The notes under the pieces were generated by a model that saw only the letters and a list, made by a program, of their open reading frames with translations, had not been told where the DNA came from and did no database searches. A stretch of 64,000 nucleotides of DNA from Alcanivorax quisquiliarum (GTDB lineage Bacteria; Pseudomonadota; Gammaproteobacteria; Pseudomonadales; Alcanivoracaceae), in assembly GCF_023051175.1 (NCBI RefSeq), contig NZ_JALKII010000001.1, positions 124,001 through 188,000 on the forward strand, written 5' to 3'. Below, one piece after another: positions 18,394 through 30,638 of this stretch. Every line of letters begins with the position of its first letter. Positions within the stretch are counted from its first letter, which is position 1. Made by a program: the position numbers and the translations under genes.

Positions 18394-19323
18394 ATGAGCA
18401 AGACTGCGTTTCTGTTTCCCGGCCAGGGCTCGCAAGCAGTCGGCATGTTGGCCGACTACCGTGACGAGCCTGTGCTGCAACACACGTTCAATGAAGCGTC
18501 TGGTGCGCTCGGCTATGACCTGTGGGCACTGATTCAGGATGGCCCGGCTGAACAGCTCAACAGCACCGATAAAACCCAGCCCGCGCTGCTGACTGCCGGC
18601 GTTGCCCTGTGGCGGTTGTGGCTACATCGCGGCGGCGCTCGGCCGGCCATGCTGGCGGGCCATAGCCTGGGTGAATACACCGCGCTGTGCTGCGCCGGCG
18701 TGTTCAGCCTCGGCGATGCGGTGCGGCTGGTGGAGAAACGTGGCCAGCTGATGCAAAGTGCGGTGCCGGCAGGAGAGGGCGCGATGGCGGCCATTCTTGG
18801 CCTGGACGACGAACAGGTGCGAGCGGCCTGTGCCGAAGCGGCCGCAGGCGATGTGGTCGAAGCCGTTAACTTCAACGCACCAGGGCAGGTGGTGATCGCC
18901 GGCTCGGTTGCGGCGCTTGGCCGTGCAGTGGAGGCCTGCAAGGCGGCGGGAGCAAAACGCGCCATGCCGCTGCCGGTGAGCGTGCCCTCCCATTGCGCCC
19001 TGATGCGTCCGGCAGCGGAGCAACTGGCAGCGGTGCTGGGCGAGCTGCGCCTGCACGCGGCCGAGATTGCCGTTATCAACAATGTGGATGTAACGGTGGA
19101 GACCGACCCGGCGCGTATTACCGAGGCGTTGGTGCGACAGCTCTATTCACCGGTGAGGTGGGTGGAAACAGTCCAGAAACTGGCGGCAGAAGACGTTACC
19201 CTGGCGTATGAATGTGGCCCGGGCAAGGTGCTGGGTGGGCTGGTCAAGCGTATTGATCGCAGCGTGGAGGTGGTGGCGCTGGAGCAGATCGAGGCGTTGA
19301 AAGCCGCCACACCCAATGGTTGA
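18394..19323 (+). CDS. fabD: Malonyl-CoA:ACP transacylase
   Basis: A 309-residue enzyme that transfers malonyl groups from CoA to acyl carrier protein. FLFPGQGSQAVGML is the N-terminal signature, Ser in GHSLGEYTALCCAG is the nucleophile, and His in VPSHCALMRPA is the partner base. Length matches the family. fabG follows at 20 bases. Confidence 0.97.
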   Translation: MSKTAFLFPGQGSQAVGMLADYRDEPVLQHTFNEASGALGYDLWALIQDGPAEQLNSTDKTQPALLTAGVALWRLWLHRGGARPAMLAGHSLGEYTALCCAGVFSLGDAVRLVEKRGQLMQSAVPAGEGAMAAILGLDDEQVRAACAEAAAGDVVEAVNFNAPGQVVIAGSVAALGRAVEACKAAGAKRAMPLPVSVPSHCALMRPAAEQLAAVLGELRLHAAEIAVINNVDVTVETDPARITEALVRQLYSPVRWVETVQKLAAEDVTLAYECGPGKVLGGLVKRIDRSVEVVALEQIEALKAATPNG

Positions 19324-19343
19324 ACAAAATCCGAGGAGTTCAC

Positions 19344-20093
19344 ATGACTGATTCAGCGCAGGCTCGTCTGGCCCTGGTAACGGGCGCCAGCCGTGGTATC
19401 GGCAAGGCGATTGCGGCGGCGCTGGTGGAGGCCGGCTTCACGGTCGTCGGCACTGCCACTACCGAAGCAGGCGCCCAGGCTATCAGCGAAACGCTTGCCG
19501 CCGCAGGCAATGCAGGTGGCGGCGTGGTGATGGATGTCAGCGACAGCAGCTCCGTGGCCAGGGCCATGGAAGCGATCCAGAGCCGCTTTGGCGCGCCGCT
19601 GGTGCTGGTGAACAACGCCGGCATCACCCGCGACAACATCATGTTGCGCATGAAAGAAGACGAATGGGATGCGGTGATCAATACCAATCTCAATGCGCTG
19701 TTTCGCGTCACACGAGCCTGCCTCAAGGGCATGACCAAGGCACGCTGGGGGCGCATCATCACCATCAGCTCCGTAGTGGGTGTGATGGGCAACGCCGGCC
19801 AGGCGAATTACGCTGCGGCCAAGGGCGGCGCAGAAGGTTTCAGTCGGGCGCTGGCTCGTGAGCTGGGCTCGCGGGCGATCACGGTGAACACCGTGGCACC
19901 GGGTTTTATCCAGACAGACATGACAGATCAACTTGCCGGCGGACAGCGCGATGCATTGCTGTCGCAGATTCCGCTGGGTCGTCTGGGGCAGGCTGAAGAA
20001 GTGGCTGGCGCGGTGGCCTGGCTGGCCTCGGAAAGTGCCGGTTATGTCACCGGGACGACGATTCACGTCAACGGCGGCATGTTCACAGGATGA
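19344..20093 (+). CDS. fabG: 3-oxoacyl-ACP reductase
   Basis: A 249-residue short-chain dehydrogenase that reduces 3-oxoacyl-ACP with NADPH. The cofactor site is TGASRGIGKAIA, NNAGITRDN follows, and the catalytic Ser-Tyr-Lys set is in ISSVVGVMGNAGQANYAAAK. GAGGAG upstream supports the ATG at 19344 over an in-frame ATG at 19320 that overlaps fabD. Confidence 0.96.
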   Translation: MTDSAQARLALVTGASRGIGKAIAAALVEAGFTVVGTATTEAGAQAISETLAAAGNAGGGVVMDVSDSSSVARAMEAIQSRFGAPLVLVNNAGITRDNIMLRMKEDEWDAVINTNLNALFRVTRACLKGMTKARWGRIITISSVVGVMGNAGQANYAAAKGGAEGFSRALARELGSRAITVNTVAPGFIQTDMTDQLAGGQRDALLSQIPLGRLGQAEEVAGAVAWLASESAGYVTGTTIHVNGGMFTG

Positions 20094-20180
20094 GCACTTT
20101 TTGTGCTTGGGTTACAGGTTGTTGATATCTATAGCGAATAATTCGCAACAAAGGTGCCTTTTGGCGGTGGGGATCGCGGC

Positions 20181-20210
20181 TTGCATGGTCAAACAGCGTT
20201 CCCCTAGAAT
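20181..20210 (+). promoter_or_regulatory. Candidate acpP promoter
   Basis: TTGCAT (20181-20186) and TAGAAT (20205-20210) are 18 bases apart in the 163-base gap before acpP. It would give a leader of about 40 bases and independent high expression of acyl carrier protein. Confidence 0.6.
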
Positions 20211-20256
20211 AGCCGCCTGAGGTGCACTGACACCACAACAGGAGAGAGTCAGGATC

Positions 20257-20493
20257 ATGAGCAGCATTGAAGAAAGGGTCGCCAAGATCATCATCGAGCA
20301 ATTGGGTGTCAAGCCGGAAGACGTCAAGCCGGAAGCATCCTTCGTCGAAGACCTCGGCGCCGACTCGCTGGACACGGTGGAACTGGTGATGGCCCTCGAA
20401 GAGGAATTTGAAACCGAGATTCCCGATGAGGAAGCCGAGAAGATCAGCACCGTGCAGGCTGCCATCGACTACGTCAAGCAACACGCCTCCTGA
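20257..20493 (+). CDS. acpP: Acyl carrier protein
   Basis: A 78-residue acidic protein that carries growing acyl chains on 4'-phosphopantetheine. The attachment Ser is in [18 protein letters not shown]. Length and helix pattern are standard. It has its own candidate promoter and is followed by a strong terminator, consistent with a separate abundant transcript. Confidence 0.98.
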   Translation: MSSIEERVAKIIIEQLGVKPEDVKPEASFVEDLGADSLDTVELVMALEEEFETEIPDEEAEKISTVQAAIDYVKQHAS

Positions 20494-20513
20494 TCTGGCT
20501 CTGGCCCGATCAC

Positions 20514-20558
20514 GAAAAAAAGCCGCAGGTTCAGGTTCTGAACTTGCGGTTTTTTTTG
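20514..20558. terminator. Terminator after acpP
   Basis: A 12-base stem (CCGCAGGTTCAG paired with CTGAACTTGCGG, one mismatch) with a GTT loop, flanked by an A run on the left and nine T on the right. Strong rho-independent terminator. Confidence 0.93.
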
Positions 20559-20717
20559 TCCGGGCGGAAACCGGTCGATCACTGGCAGGGCTGATCCCTG
20601 TATTTCTGCACCGGCCATCGGTGCGCCCTCGGTAGCGGCACTTTGACACAAAGTTTCCGCCGTGCGGTAACTGGTTTTTTCGTATACTGCGCGCAATCTG
20701 TGGATGGAGGAAGGACA

Positions 20718-21956
20718 GTGGCAAGACGTCGTGTAGTCGTCACAGGGCTGGGTATGCTGAGCCCTATGGGGACCGATGTGGTGTCGGGCTGGGAAAATAT
20801 CCTGGCGGGCAAGAGCGGCATTGGCACGGTAACTCACTTTGACACCGAGGGCTTGAGTTCGCGTATTGCCGGCCTGGTGCCAGAATACGATATCGAACAA
20901 TACATGCCTGCCAAAGATGCCCGCAAGATGGATGTCTTCGTGCAGTACGGCATGGTGGCCGGCATCCAGGCGATCCGCGATGCGGGGTTGACCGATCAGG
21001 AAGCCGACGCTGATCGTATCGGTATTGCCATCGGCTCCGGTATCGGCGGCCTGACCGGTATCGAGGAAAACCACCGTAAGTTGCTGGAGGGCGGGCCGCG
21101 CAAGGTGTCGCCATTTTTTGTGCCGGGCAGCATCATCAATATGATCGCAGGCAATCTCTCGATCATGTATGGCTATCGCGGGCCGAACTTCGCAACTGTG
21201 ACAGCTTGCACCACTGGTGCACACAGCATCGGGTTGGCCGCCCAGCAAGTCATGTATGGCACCGCCGATGTGATGATCGCAGGTGGAGCAGAAAAAGCCT
21301 CCTGTGCCTTGGGCATGGCGGGTTTTGCTGCGGCGCGGGCAATGTCCACGCGCAACGACGAACCGCACAAAGCCAGCCGCCCCTGGGATAAGGATCGCGA
21401 CGGCTTCGTGTTGTCGGACGGGGCCGGCGTGTTGGTGCTGGAGGAATACGAACATGCGAAGGCGCGCGGCGCTCGCATCTATGGGGAGCTGATCGGCTTT
21501 GGCATGAGCGGCGATGCGTTTCACATGACGTCGCCGCCCGAAGACGGCGCCGGCGCCGCGCTGGCTATGCAGTGTGCGCTGCGCGATGCCGGTATCGCAC
21601 CAGAGGAGGTGGGGTATATCAACGCCCATGCCACCTCCACCAAGGCCGGTGATATTGCCGAGATTCGCGCCATCCGTTCGGTGTTCGGCAGCCATGCCGA
21701 GGCGCTGGCGGTCAGCTCGACAAAATCCATGACCGGGCACCTGCTCGGCGCCGCAGGCGCTGTGGAGGCGATCATTTCACTGCTCGCCCTGCGCGATGGT
21801 GTGCTGCCGCCGACCATCAACCTCGACAATCCGGATGAAGGCTGCGATCTGCATCTGGTTCCCAATACCGCCGAAAAGCGTGAGGTGGATATAGTACTGT
21901 CGAACTCGTTCGGTTTCGGTGGCACCAACGGCTCACTGTTGTTCCGCCGCGTGTGA
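20718..21956 (+). CDS. fabF: 3-oxoacyl-ACP synthase II
   Basis: A 412-residue condensing enzyme that elongates acyl-ACP with malonyl-ACP. The catalytic Cys is in [15 protein letters not shown], the two His in [11 protein letters not shown] and [17 protein letters not shown], and the C-terminal [12 protein letters not shown] closes the fold. The GTG at 20718 has GGAGGAAG upstream and gives [18 protein letters not shown], the usual start; a longer in-frame ATG at 20643 is unlikely. Confidence 0.96.
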   Translation: MARRRVVVTGLGMLSPMGTDVVSGWENILAGKSGIGTVTHFDTEGLSSRIAGLVPEYDIEQYMPAKDARKMDVFVQYGMVAGIQAIRDAGLTDQEADADRIGIAIGSGIGGLTGIEENHRKLLEGGPRKVSPFFVPGSIINMIAGNLSIMYGYRGPNFATVTACTTGAHSIGLAAQQVMYGTADVMIAGGAEKASCALGMAGFAAARAMSTRNDEPHKASRPWDKDRDGFVLSDGAGVLVLEEYEHAKARGARIYGELIGFGMSGDAFHMTSPPEDGAGAALAMQCALRDAGIAPEEVGYINAHATSTKAGDIAEIRAIRSVFGSHAEALAVSSTKSMTGHLLGAAGAVEAIISLLALRDGVLPPTINLDNPDEGCDLHLVPNTAEKREVDIVLSNSFGFGGTNGSLLFRRV

Positions 21957-21963
21957 GTTGCCG

Positions 21964-22766
21964 GTGAGGGTGCACTGGGAAGCCGAAACAGCCACCGATG
22001 ACCGGGGCCTGGCGTACGGTGACGGGTGCTTTGAAACACTGCGCCTGACACCCGGCGGCGCGCCCTTGTGGCCATGGCACCGGGCACGATTGCTTGGCGG
22101 CGCTGCCCGGCTGGGCATTCCGCTCGCCGAAGCCGTGCTGGACGAGGCGTTGACACAGGCGCTGGCTCGCTGCCACGGCTCGGCCGTGCTCAAGCTGATC
22201 CTGACACGCGGCAGTGGTGGCCGGGGTTACGCCGCACCGCAAGCGGTGGCCCCCCGGCTGCTGGCCAGCCTGCACCCGCTGCCAGCGCGCCCGGACAGCG
22301 ATTACCATGAAGGGATTGTCACCGGGCTGTGCCAGCAGCGCCTGGCAACGGCTCCTGCCTTGGCGGGGCTGAAACACCTGAACCGGCTGGAGCAGGTGCT
22401 GGCCCGGCAGGAGGTGCAGCGCGCCGGCTGGGCCGAGGGGCTGATGCTCGATGAGCACGGGCGGCCGGTGGAATTTACCAGCATGAATCTGTTTGCTCGC
22501 TTCGGCGATCAATTGTGGACACCGCCACTGGCTCAGGCCGGCGTGGCCGGTGTAGCGCGGGCGGTAATCATTGAGCAACTGGCGCCCGCTGCGGGGCTGT
22601 TCATCAGCCAGCAGCTGCGGCCGCTGTCACAGCTGCGGCAGGCGGATGAGGTTTTTGCGTGCAATAGTGTTGCCGGAATCCTGCCTGTCCGTACACTGGC
22701 ACTCTGGCGTTGGCCGGTGGGGCCGGTCACGCTGGCACTTCAGGCCAGGCTGGCGGATCTCTTTGC

Positions 22767-22770
<4 letters not shown>
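21964..22770 (+). CDS. pabC: Aminodeoxychorismate lyase
   Basis: A 268-residue PLP enzyme of fold type IV that splits 4-amino-4-deoxychorismate to p-aminobenzoate and pyruvate for folate. RGLAYGDGCFETLRL is the N-terminal signature, the PLP Lys is in LKHLNRLEQVLARQE, and FTSMNLFARFGDQLWTPPL is typical. GTG at 21964 is the likely start; GTG at 21970 is possible. It starts 7 bases after fabF and its stop overlaps mltG, so coupling is likely. Confidence 0.9.
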
Positions 22771-25506
<2,736 letters not shown>

Positions 25507-25651
25507 TCGGCGCGGTCAGAAGACCCCGAGACACGGGGCAGGGCACGCTGGCTCGCCCGGTTTGCCCGCGAGTGGTATGTTGCGCGGTGTTCAAGGCCCG
25601 AGTTGAAACGGGCCGCCTGACTCCGCAGTTTGATCCTGATTGGGGTTGCTT

Positions 25652-25999
25652 ATGAAAATGCCTGGTGGCCGCAGCGGCATTTTGTCGCTGACTATCAAGG
25701 ACAAGGCAGTACTGTATTCGGCCTATATGCCGTTTATCCGTAACGGTGGGCTGTTTATTCCCACCACCAAGGACTACAAGCTGGGCGAGGAAATTTTTCT
25801 GCTGCTGAGCCTGATGGAAGAGTCCGAAAAAATCCCGGTGGCGGGCAAAATCGTCTGGATCACGCCGAAAGGCGCACAGGGCAACCGTACCGCCGGTATC
25901 GGCGTGCAGTTCTCGGATCAGGATGATACCGCCCGGCGCACCATTGAAAATTACCTGGCGGGTTCGCTGGAATCGGACCGGCCCACGCACACCATGTAA
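25652..25999 (+). CDS. pilZ: Type IV pilus assembly protein PilZ
   Basis: A 115-residue single PilZ-fold protein needed for type IV pilus biogenesis. GILSLTIKDKAVLYSAYMPF, GGLFIPTTKDYKLGEE and KIPVAGKIVWITPKGAQGNR are close to P. aeruginosa PilZ. The cyclic-di-GMP ligand motif RxxxR is missing at the N-terminus, as in true PilZ proteins that do not bind the nucleotide. The stop overlaps the next start by one base. Confidence 0.95.
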   Translation: MKMPGGRSGILSLTIKDKAVLYSAYMPFIRNGGLFIPTTKDYKLGEEIFLLLSLMEESEKIPVAGKIVWITPKGAQGNRTAGIGVQFSDQDDTARRTIENYLAGSLESDRPTHTM

Positions 26000-26820
26000 T
26001 GGATAACGTAATGACTGCTTCACCGCGCCCGGCCGTCACTGGCCTGGTTGACTCCCATTGTCATCTCGACCGGCTGGATCTGTCGGCCTACGACGGCAAC
26101 TTCGACGCCATGATGCAGGCCGCAGCGGCGGCTGGCGTCTCGCAGATGCTGTGCATCGGCGTCGGCCTGGAAAATGTCACTCCTGTGCTGGCGCTGGCTG
26201 AAGCCTGGCCCCAGGTGTATGCCACCGTGGGCGTGCATCCGCTTTATCCTGAGTCCGGCGGTGCCACGGTGGAAGAACTGGTGGCACTGGCAGCACACCC
26301 GAAAGTCGTCGGGCTGGGGGAAACCGGGCTGGATTATTTCAAGGACGGCGCCGATGTGGCCTGGCAGCACCAAAGCTTCATTGCGCATATCGAAGCGGCC
26401 CGGCAGACCGGTTTGCCGCTGGTGATTCATACGCGCAACGCGCGTGAAGATACCCTTGCGCTGCTGCGCGAACATGGCGGCGGCGAGGTGCGCGGTGTTT
26501 TGCATTGCTTCACCGAAGATCTGGCCATGGCCGAGGCCGCCATCGAGATGGGTTTTCTGATTTCCATCTCCGGCATTGTCACCTTCCGTACGGCAGAGCC
26601 GCTGCGCGACGTGGTGAGAGCGCTGCCGCTGGAGAAATTGCTGATCGAAACCGACGCGCCCTGGCTGGCGCCGGTGCCACATCGCGGCAAGCCCAATGAA
26701 CCGCGCTTTGTCGCGGAAGTGGCGGCTTGTGTAGCCGAGCTGAAAGGCACCAGTGCCCAGGCCGTCGCCGCTGCCACCAGAGAAAATTTTTTCCGGCTCT
26801 TTGACAAGGCGGCAGCATGA
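25999..26820 (+). CDS. TatD family metal-dependent DNase/hydrolase
   Basis: A 273-residue TIM-barrel hydrolase of the TatD family, equivalent by position to YcfH of E. coli. Metal ligands are visible: DSHCHLDRLD (HxH), GLGETGLDYF (Glu), VIHTRNA (His), LHCFTED (His) and ETDAPWLAP (Asp). These suggest 3'-5' exonuclease or related activity. The ATG at 25999 overlaps the pilZ stop; ATG at 26011 is an alternative. The rmuC start overlaps its stop. Confidence 0.92.
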   Translation: MDNVMTASPRPAVTGLVDSHCHLDRLDLSAYDGNFDAMMQAAAAAGVSQMLCIGVGLENVTPVLALAEAWPQVYATVGVHPLYPESGGATVEELVALAAHPKVVGLGETGLDYFKDGADVAWQHQSFIAHIEAARQTGLPLVIHTRNAREDTLALLREHGGGEVRGVLHCFTEDLAMAEAAIEMGFLISISGIVTFRTAEPLRDVVRALPLEKLLIETDAPWLAPVPHRGKPNEPRFVAEVAACVAELKGTSAQAVAAATRENFFRLFDKAAA

Positions 26821-28187
26821 ACACAGCGATGCTTCTGGCGAGCGCATTGGCGGGGCTGGTGGGGCTGCTCATCGGTGCGGTGCTGGTCGGAATCCGCGGC
26901 CGTCGTATGGCGGGCGAACTGACCAGGCAGCAGCAACAACTTGCCGCAGCAGAGGCACAGCAGCAAGCGCTGGAGCTGCGATATCAGGAATCGGTGGCGC
27001 AACTGGGCGCCACGCAGCAGGCGCTGGGGTCAGCGCAGGCGAACGAAGCAAAATTGCTGGCCGAGCAGGCCCGACTGGAAGAGCGGCATCAGGCGCAACA
27101 AGAAAAACTGGCCTGGCTAGAGAGCAGCCGCGAGCAGCTGAAACTGGAATTCGAGCAATTGTCGGCGCGTATTTTCGAGCAGCGCAGCAAACAGTTGCAG
27201 GAGCAGAATCGCACCGGGCTGGATGATCTGCTGAAACCGTTCCGTGAACAGATTGCCGATTTTCGCCGGCGCGTGGACGCTATCCATGGCGAAGACGCCC
27301 GGCAACAGGCCACCTTGGCGGAGCAGATCCGTGGGCTGCACACATTGCACCAGCAGATGCATCAAGATGCGCGCAATCTCACCAATGCCTTGAAAGGCCA
27401 GGTCAAGACCCAGGGTAACTGGGGCGAGATGATTCTGGAGCGGATTCTGGAAGAATCCGGCCTGACACGGGGCCGGGAATACGAAACCCAGGTCACCCTC
27501 ACCAGTGAGGATGGTTCTCGTCGGCAGCCGGATGTGGTGGTACACCTGCCGGACAATAAAGACGTGATCATCGACAGCAAGATGTCGCTGGTGGCCTACG
27601 AGCGGTTCTGCTCCGAGGAAGACGAACTGCTGCGTCAGCAGGCGCTGGTAGAGCATGTGCAGTCGTTGCGCACGCATATCCGCGGCCTCAGCAAGAAAAG
27701 CTACGAACAGCTGGATGGCGTGCGCACGCTGGATTTCGTGCTGCTGTTCATCCCGGTGGAGGCAGCGTTTCTGCTTGCCATGGAGCGTGCGCCGGAGCTG
27801 TATCAGGAAGCCTATGCCGATCACATCGTGCTGGTAAGCCCGACCACGCTGCTGGTGACCTTGCGCACCATCAACAATATCTGGCGCTACGAATACCAGA
27901 ACCGCAATGCCATCAGCATCGCTGATCGTGCAGGGCGCATCTGCGATCAGATTTCGCTGCTGGAGGAATCCCTGCGGCAGGTGGGCGACCGGCTCAGCCA
28001 GGCTAACGATGCCTGGGAAACCAGCTACCGGCGCCTCTCGGAAGGGCGCGGCAACCTGCTGCGGCAAGCGCACCAGTTGCGTGACCTGGGCGCACGAGCG
28101 CGCCGCAACCTGCCGTCTCCGCAGGATGCAGAGGATGCAGAGGACGGGGAGAGCGGCGGCGACCTGCCGGACAAGCCTTCAGCCTGA
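26817..28187 (+). CDS. rmuC: DNA recombination protein RmuC
   Basis: A 456-residue protein of the RmuC family, which limits DNA inversions at short inverted repeats. The N-terminal membrane segment (about 4-24) is followed by a long Gln/Glu-rich coiled coil (about 35-150) and the nuclease-like domain with GNWGEMILERILEESGL and QPDVVVHLPDNKDVIIDSKM. The tail is acidic. Its ATG overlaps the TatD stop. The family role is from genetic data in E. coli; the biochemistry is not settled. Confidence 0.93.
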   Translation: MNTAMLLASALAGLVGLLIGAVLVGIRGRRMAGELTRQQQQLAAAEAQQQALELRYQESVAQLGATQQALGSAQANEAKLLAEQARLEERHQAQQEKLAWLESSREQLKLEFEQLSARIFEQRSKQLQEQNRTGLDDLLKPFREQIADFRRRVDAIHGEDARQQATLAEQIRGLHTLHQQMHQDARNLTNALKGQVKTQGNWGEMILERILEESGLTRGREYETQVTLTSEDGSRRQPDVVVHLPDNKDVIIDSKMSLVAYERFCSEEDELLRQQALVEHVQSLRTHIRGLSKKSYEQLDGVRTLDFVLLFIPVEAAFLLAMERAPELYQEAYADHIVLVSPTTLLVTLRTINNIWRYEYQNRNAISIADRAGRICDQISLLEESLRQVGDRLSQANDAWETSYRRLSEGRGNLLRQAHQLRDLGARARRNLPSPQDAEDAEDGESGGDLPDKPSA

Positions 28188-28429
28188 GTGCTGGCCGGCT
28201 CTTCTGAAGGCTTTTCCTGCCTTTCCCGACCTTTTGCCGGTTTTCTTCGTTTGCTTATCATTGCTTTCCTTCGTCTTCCATTGCTTACCATGGCCGGGCC
28301 TGGCTCTTGTCGGCACTCGGGCAGGGAAAACCGTCAAGCGTCACATAATTCTTTTTTACAACTTTACACAATCCCGCCACTACGGCAGATTACCTAGCAC
28401 AAAATATATAAAAACAGGATTAAAGTGCT

Positions 28430-29533
28430 ATGTTTCGCTTGCTGGGCTTTGGCCTGGCCATGGCTTTCTGCCTGGCCAGCCAAGGGGTGGCGGGGGGCGA
28501 GCTACAGGCGCGAATCATCGGGGAAACGGATACACAACAACAAGACTGGCCCTGGATGGCTGCGGTGAATCATGTGCCTGGGGCGACAAGCACCCGGACA
28601 TCTCTCGTGTGTGGGGGAACGCTGGTGGCATCCCGATGGGTGCTCACGGCGGCTCACTGTGTGATCAATGATGAGGGCCGGCAGACCTCGCCCGAACAAC
28701 TGCTGGTCGTGGTGGGCAGCGCCTACCGCGATGGCACGGGCGGTGAGTATCTGCGCGTCGTGGGGGTGCATCCGCACCCCGATTACCGGCGCCAGGGCCT
28801 GCACAATGATATTGCCTTGCTGCGTCTGGCCTCCGATGCCAGGGCCGCGCCGCTCGCTATAGGTGGCCGTGAGCAGCAGCACTATCTGGCCCGGGCGGGC
28901 GCCGGGGCGACACTCACGGCGCTCGGTTGGGGCCGCGCCCGTGCTGATGATCCGCACAGCGGTGCACGGGTATTGCAGGCGCTGCGGCTGGGGCATGTGC
29001 CGGGGCGGCAATGCCGCAGCACCTGGCACTTGCTGGATGGCAGTCAGCTGTGTGCCGGCGGCGCCCCGCAGCAGGATACTTGCACGGGCGATAGCGGCGG
29101 GCCGCTCGTGCTGGAGCATCAGGGGCGCCCCTGGCTGATGGGCATCACCAGTTACGGCGCAAAGGAATGCGGCATGGCAGGTGTGCCGGGAGTGTACACC
29201 GCCGCTGGCTCGTTTACCGGCTGGATGCAGCAGACAGCGCGCAATGTGGCGCTGACACTGGCCGATAACAGGCCCGCCACGGCGCCCGATGAACCTGTAG
29301 CAACGCGCGCCAGCAGCCACACAGCAGGCATGATCCAGACCGCTGCGCTGAGCTGGCAGCCTCGTTCGGATACGCCGACGGCGGGACAGCGGCAGGCCAC
29401 GATGAAATGTACCCAGGACGGCAATCTGACGCGGTGCCAGAGTCGCAGCTTGCGGCTGACTGCACCCCCTGTGGAACCCTGGCGGCCGGGAACGGCTGTT
29501 GCGGAGCAGGGGGCGGCAGCAAGGACGCCGTGA
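28430..29533 (+). CDS. Secreted trypsin-like serine protease (S1)
   Basis: A 367-residue exported protease. A signal peptide covers about residues 1-22 and ARIIG near residue 29 resembles a trypsin activation site. The triad is His76 (LTAAHC), Asp127 (HNDIALLRL) and Ser222 (TGDSGGPLV). Asp216, six residues before the Ser, matches trypsin Asp189, so cleavage after Arg or Lys is expected. Six or more Cys suggest disulfides. About 110 residues follow the protease domain, with one Cys pair (MKCTQDGNLTRCQS) and no recognised fold. It stands alone after an A/T-rich upstream region. Confidence 0.9.
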   Translation: MFRLLGFGLAMAFCLASQGVAGGELQARIIGETDTQQQDWPWMAAVNHVPGATSTRTSLVCGGTLVASRWVLTAAHCVINDEGRQTSPEQLLVVVGSAYRDGTGGEYLRVVGVHPHPDYRRQGLHNDIALLRLASDARAAPLAIGGREQQHYLARAGAGATLTALGWGRARADDPHSGARVLQALRLGHVPGRQCRSTWHLLDGSQLCAGGAPQQDTCTGDSGGPLVLEHQGRPWLMGITSYGAKECGMAGVPGVYTAAGSFTGWMQQTARNVALTLADNRPATAPDEPVATRASSHTAGMIQTAALSWQPRSDTPTAGQRQATMKCTQDGNLTRCQSRSLRLTAPPVEPWRPGTAVAEQGAAARTP

Positions 29534-29763
29534 CGCCCGCGCTGGGCATCACGCAGGCGGCGTGAGTCGGGACCGAGCGGAGCGAATCGACAAACGCCGG
29601 CGAGCCAACGAACACGCCACAAGAACATTGCCCGAGTGGCCGGCGCGAGGAATGGTCATCGGGGTGCGTCAGGCTGTTCCCGTGATTCGCTCGCGCTTTC
29701 GTGGGAGGCCGTGGGAGCCGGATATCACAGGCCACGATCAGGCCGCTGCAAGAAAAACCGGGC

Positions 29764-30633
29764 CTAGTTGCGGGGCGTCTCGCCGGGCGGTTGCTGCGCG
29801 GCCTGGCCGTCTCTGCGTACCTGCTCTTCGGCCTGGCGGGCGCTGTGTTCATCCAGCGCGCCGAGGCTGCCTTTCCAGGGCAGCAGGCGGATGTTGCGGT
29901 CGTCGTTATGATCCACGAACGGATACTTCACGATATCGAAGTAGGGGGAATGGTCGAAATCTGCCGGGTAAAACAGCCGGGGATGGCGTCGATACAGGCG
30001 GCTGATGTCGATTTCGGTTCGCTTCACCAGCGGCAGCACCGGGAACTGGATAAACGAGAAGGCTTCGCCAATGGGGCTTCCTGTCAGCGCCCGCAACATG
30101 CGCCCGGCCAGCCGCGCAAACAAACCCGCGCGCCAGCGTCGTGGCACCAGAGCCCAGGGCAGGACGAGACAAAGGGCATCCAGTACCGACAGCCGCATGA
30201 CCACTGCAAGCCGGCTGATAGCGTAGCGGATCACCGTTTGGGCATCGTCGCCTTTCATGCCGCGGGGGCGGCAGATACGCAAGTGCTCTTCCTGCAACTC
30301 GGACAGCGCATCCAGACACAGGCCGCGCCGGGGCGTGGTATGCAGAATCAGCTGTGTATCGGGCTCGCAGGGAAAGTATTCGGCCACGGTAGCGCGCAGC
30401 GCCGGATCGCTGATTTCCCGCAGCCGGCCCAGATAAAGCGCTACATGCGACCAGCGGCTGGTGGTAATGCCGCTGATGCGGCGATCCACGCGGCGGCGGC
30501 CATCCACCAGCAATACATCGCACGGCTGCAATAGCTGCCGCACGCGCTCGAAATCGGACAAGCGCGGGGTAGTGCCGGGCTGCTCGGCTTCGAGCCAGCC
30601 CGCCGTGGTGGGGTAGTCGGTATCGTGATGCAT
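29764..30633 (-). CDS. YiiX/NlpC-P60-like permuted papain-fold protein, apparently lacking its catalytic Cys
   Basis: A 289-residue protein resembling the 'lipo-like' YiiX/YebB branch of permuted NlpC/P60 cysteine hydrolases. The catalytic-His region is present: QPCDVLLVDGR then SRWSHVALYLG (His63). In homologues as I remember them, a Cys-Ser follows in a block ending QAF...YPILP. Here the equivalent block is LTGSPIGEAF...FPVLP, with Thr184 where Cys is expected. HPRLFYPADFDHSPYFDIVKY near the end is also family-like. It lies 5 bases downstream of the aminotransferase gene, so they are probably co-transcribed. No signal peptide. Confidence 0.7.
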   Translation of the reverse strand: MHHDTDYPTTAGWLEAEQPGTTPRLSDFERVRQLLQPCDVLLVDGRRRVDRRISGITTSRWSHVALYLGRLREISDPALRATVAEYFPCEPDTQLILHTTPRRGLCLDALSELQEEHLRICRPRGMKGDDAQTVIRYAISRLAVVMRLSVLDALCLVLPWALVPRRWRAGLFARLAGRMLRALTGSPIGEAFSFIQFPVLPLVKRTEIDISRLYRRHPRLFYPADFDHSPYFDIVKYPFVDHNDDRNIRLLPWKGSLGALDEHSARQAEEQVRRDGQAAQQPPGETPRN

Positions 30634-30638
30634 GGCGG

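Noticed and set aside
20643-20717. Longer fabF start with an extra 25 residues
   Set aside because: The extension matches nothing in the family, and GTG at 20718 has a strong ribosome binding site.
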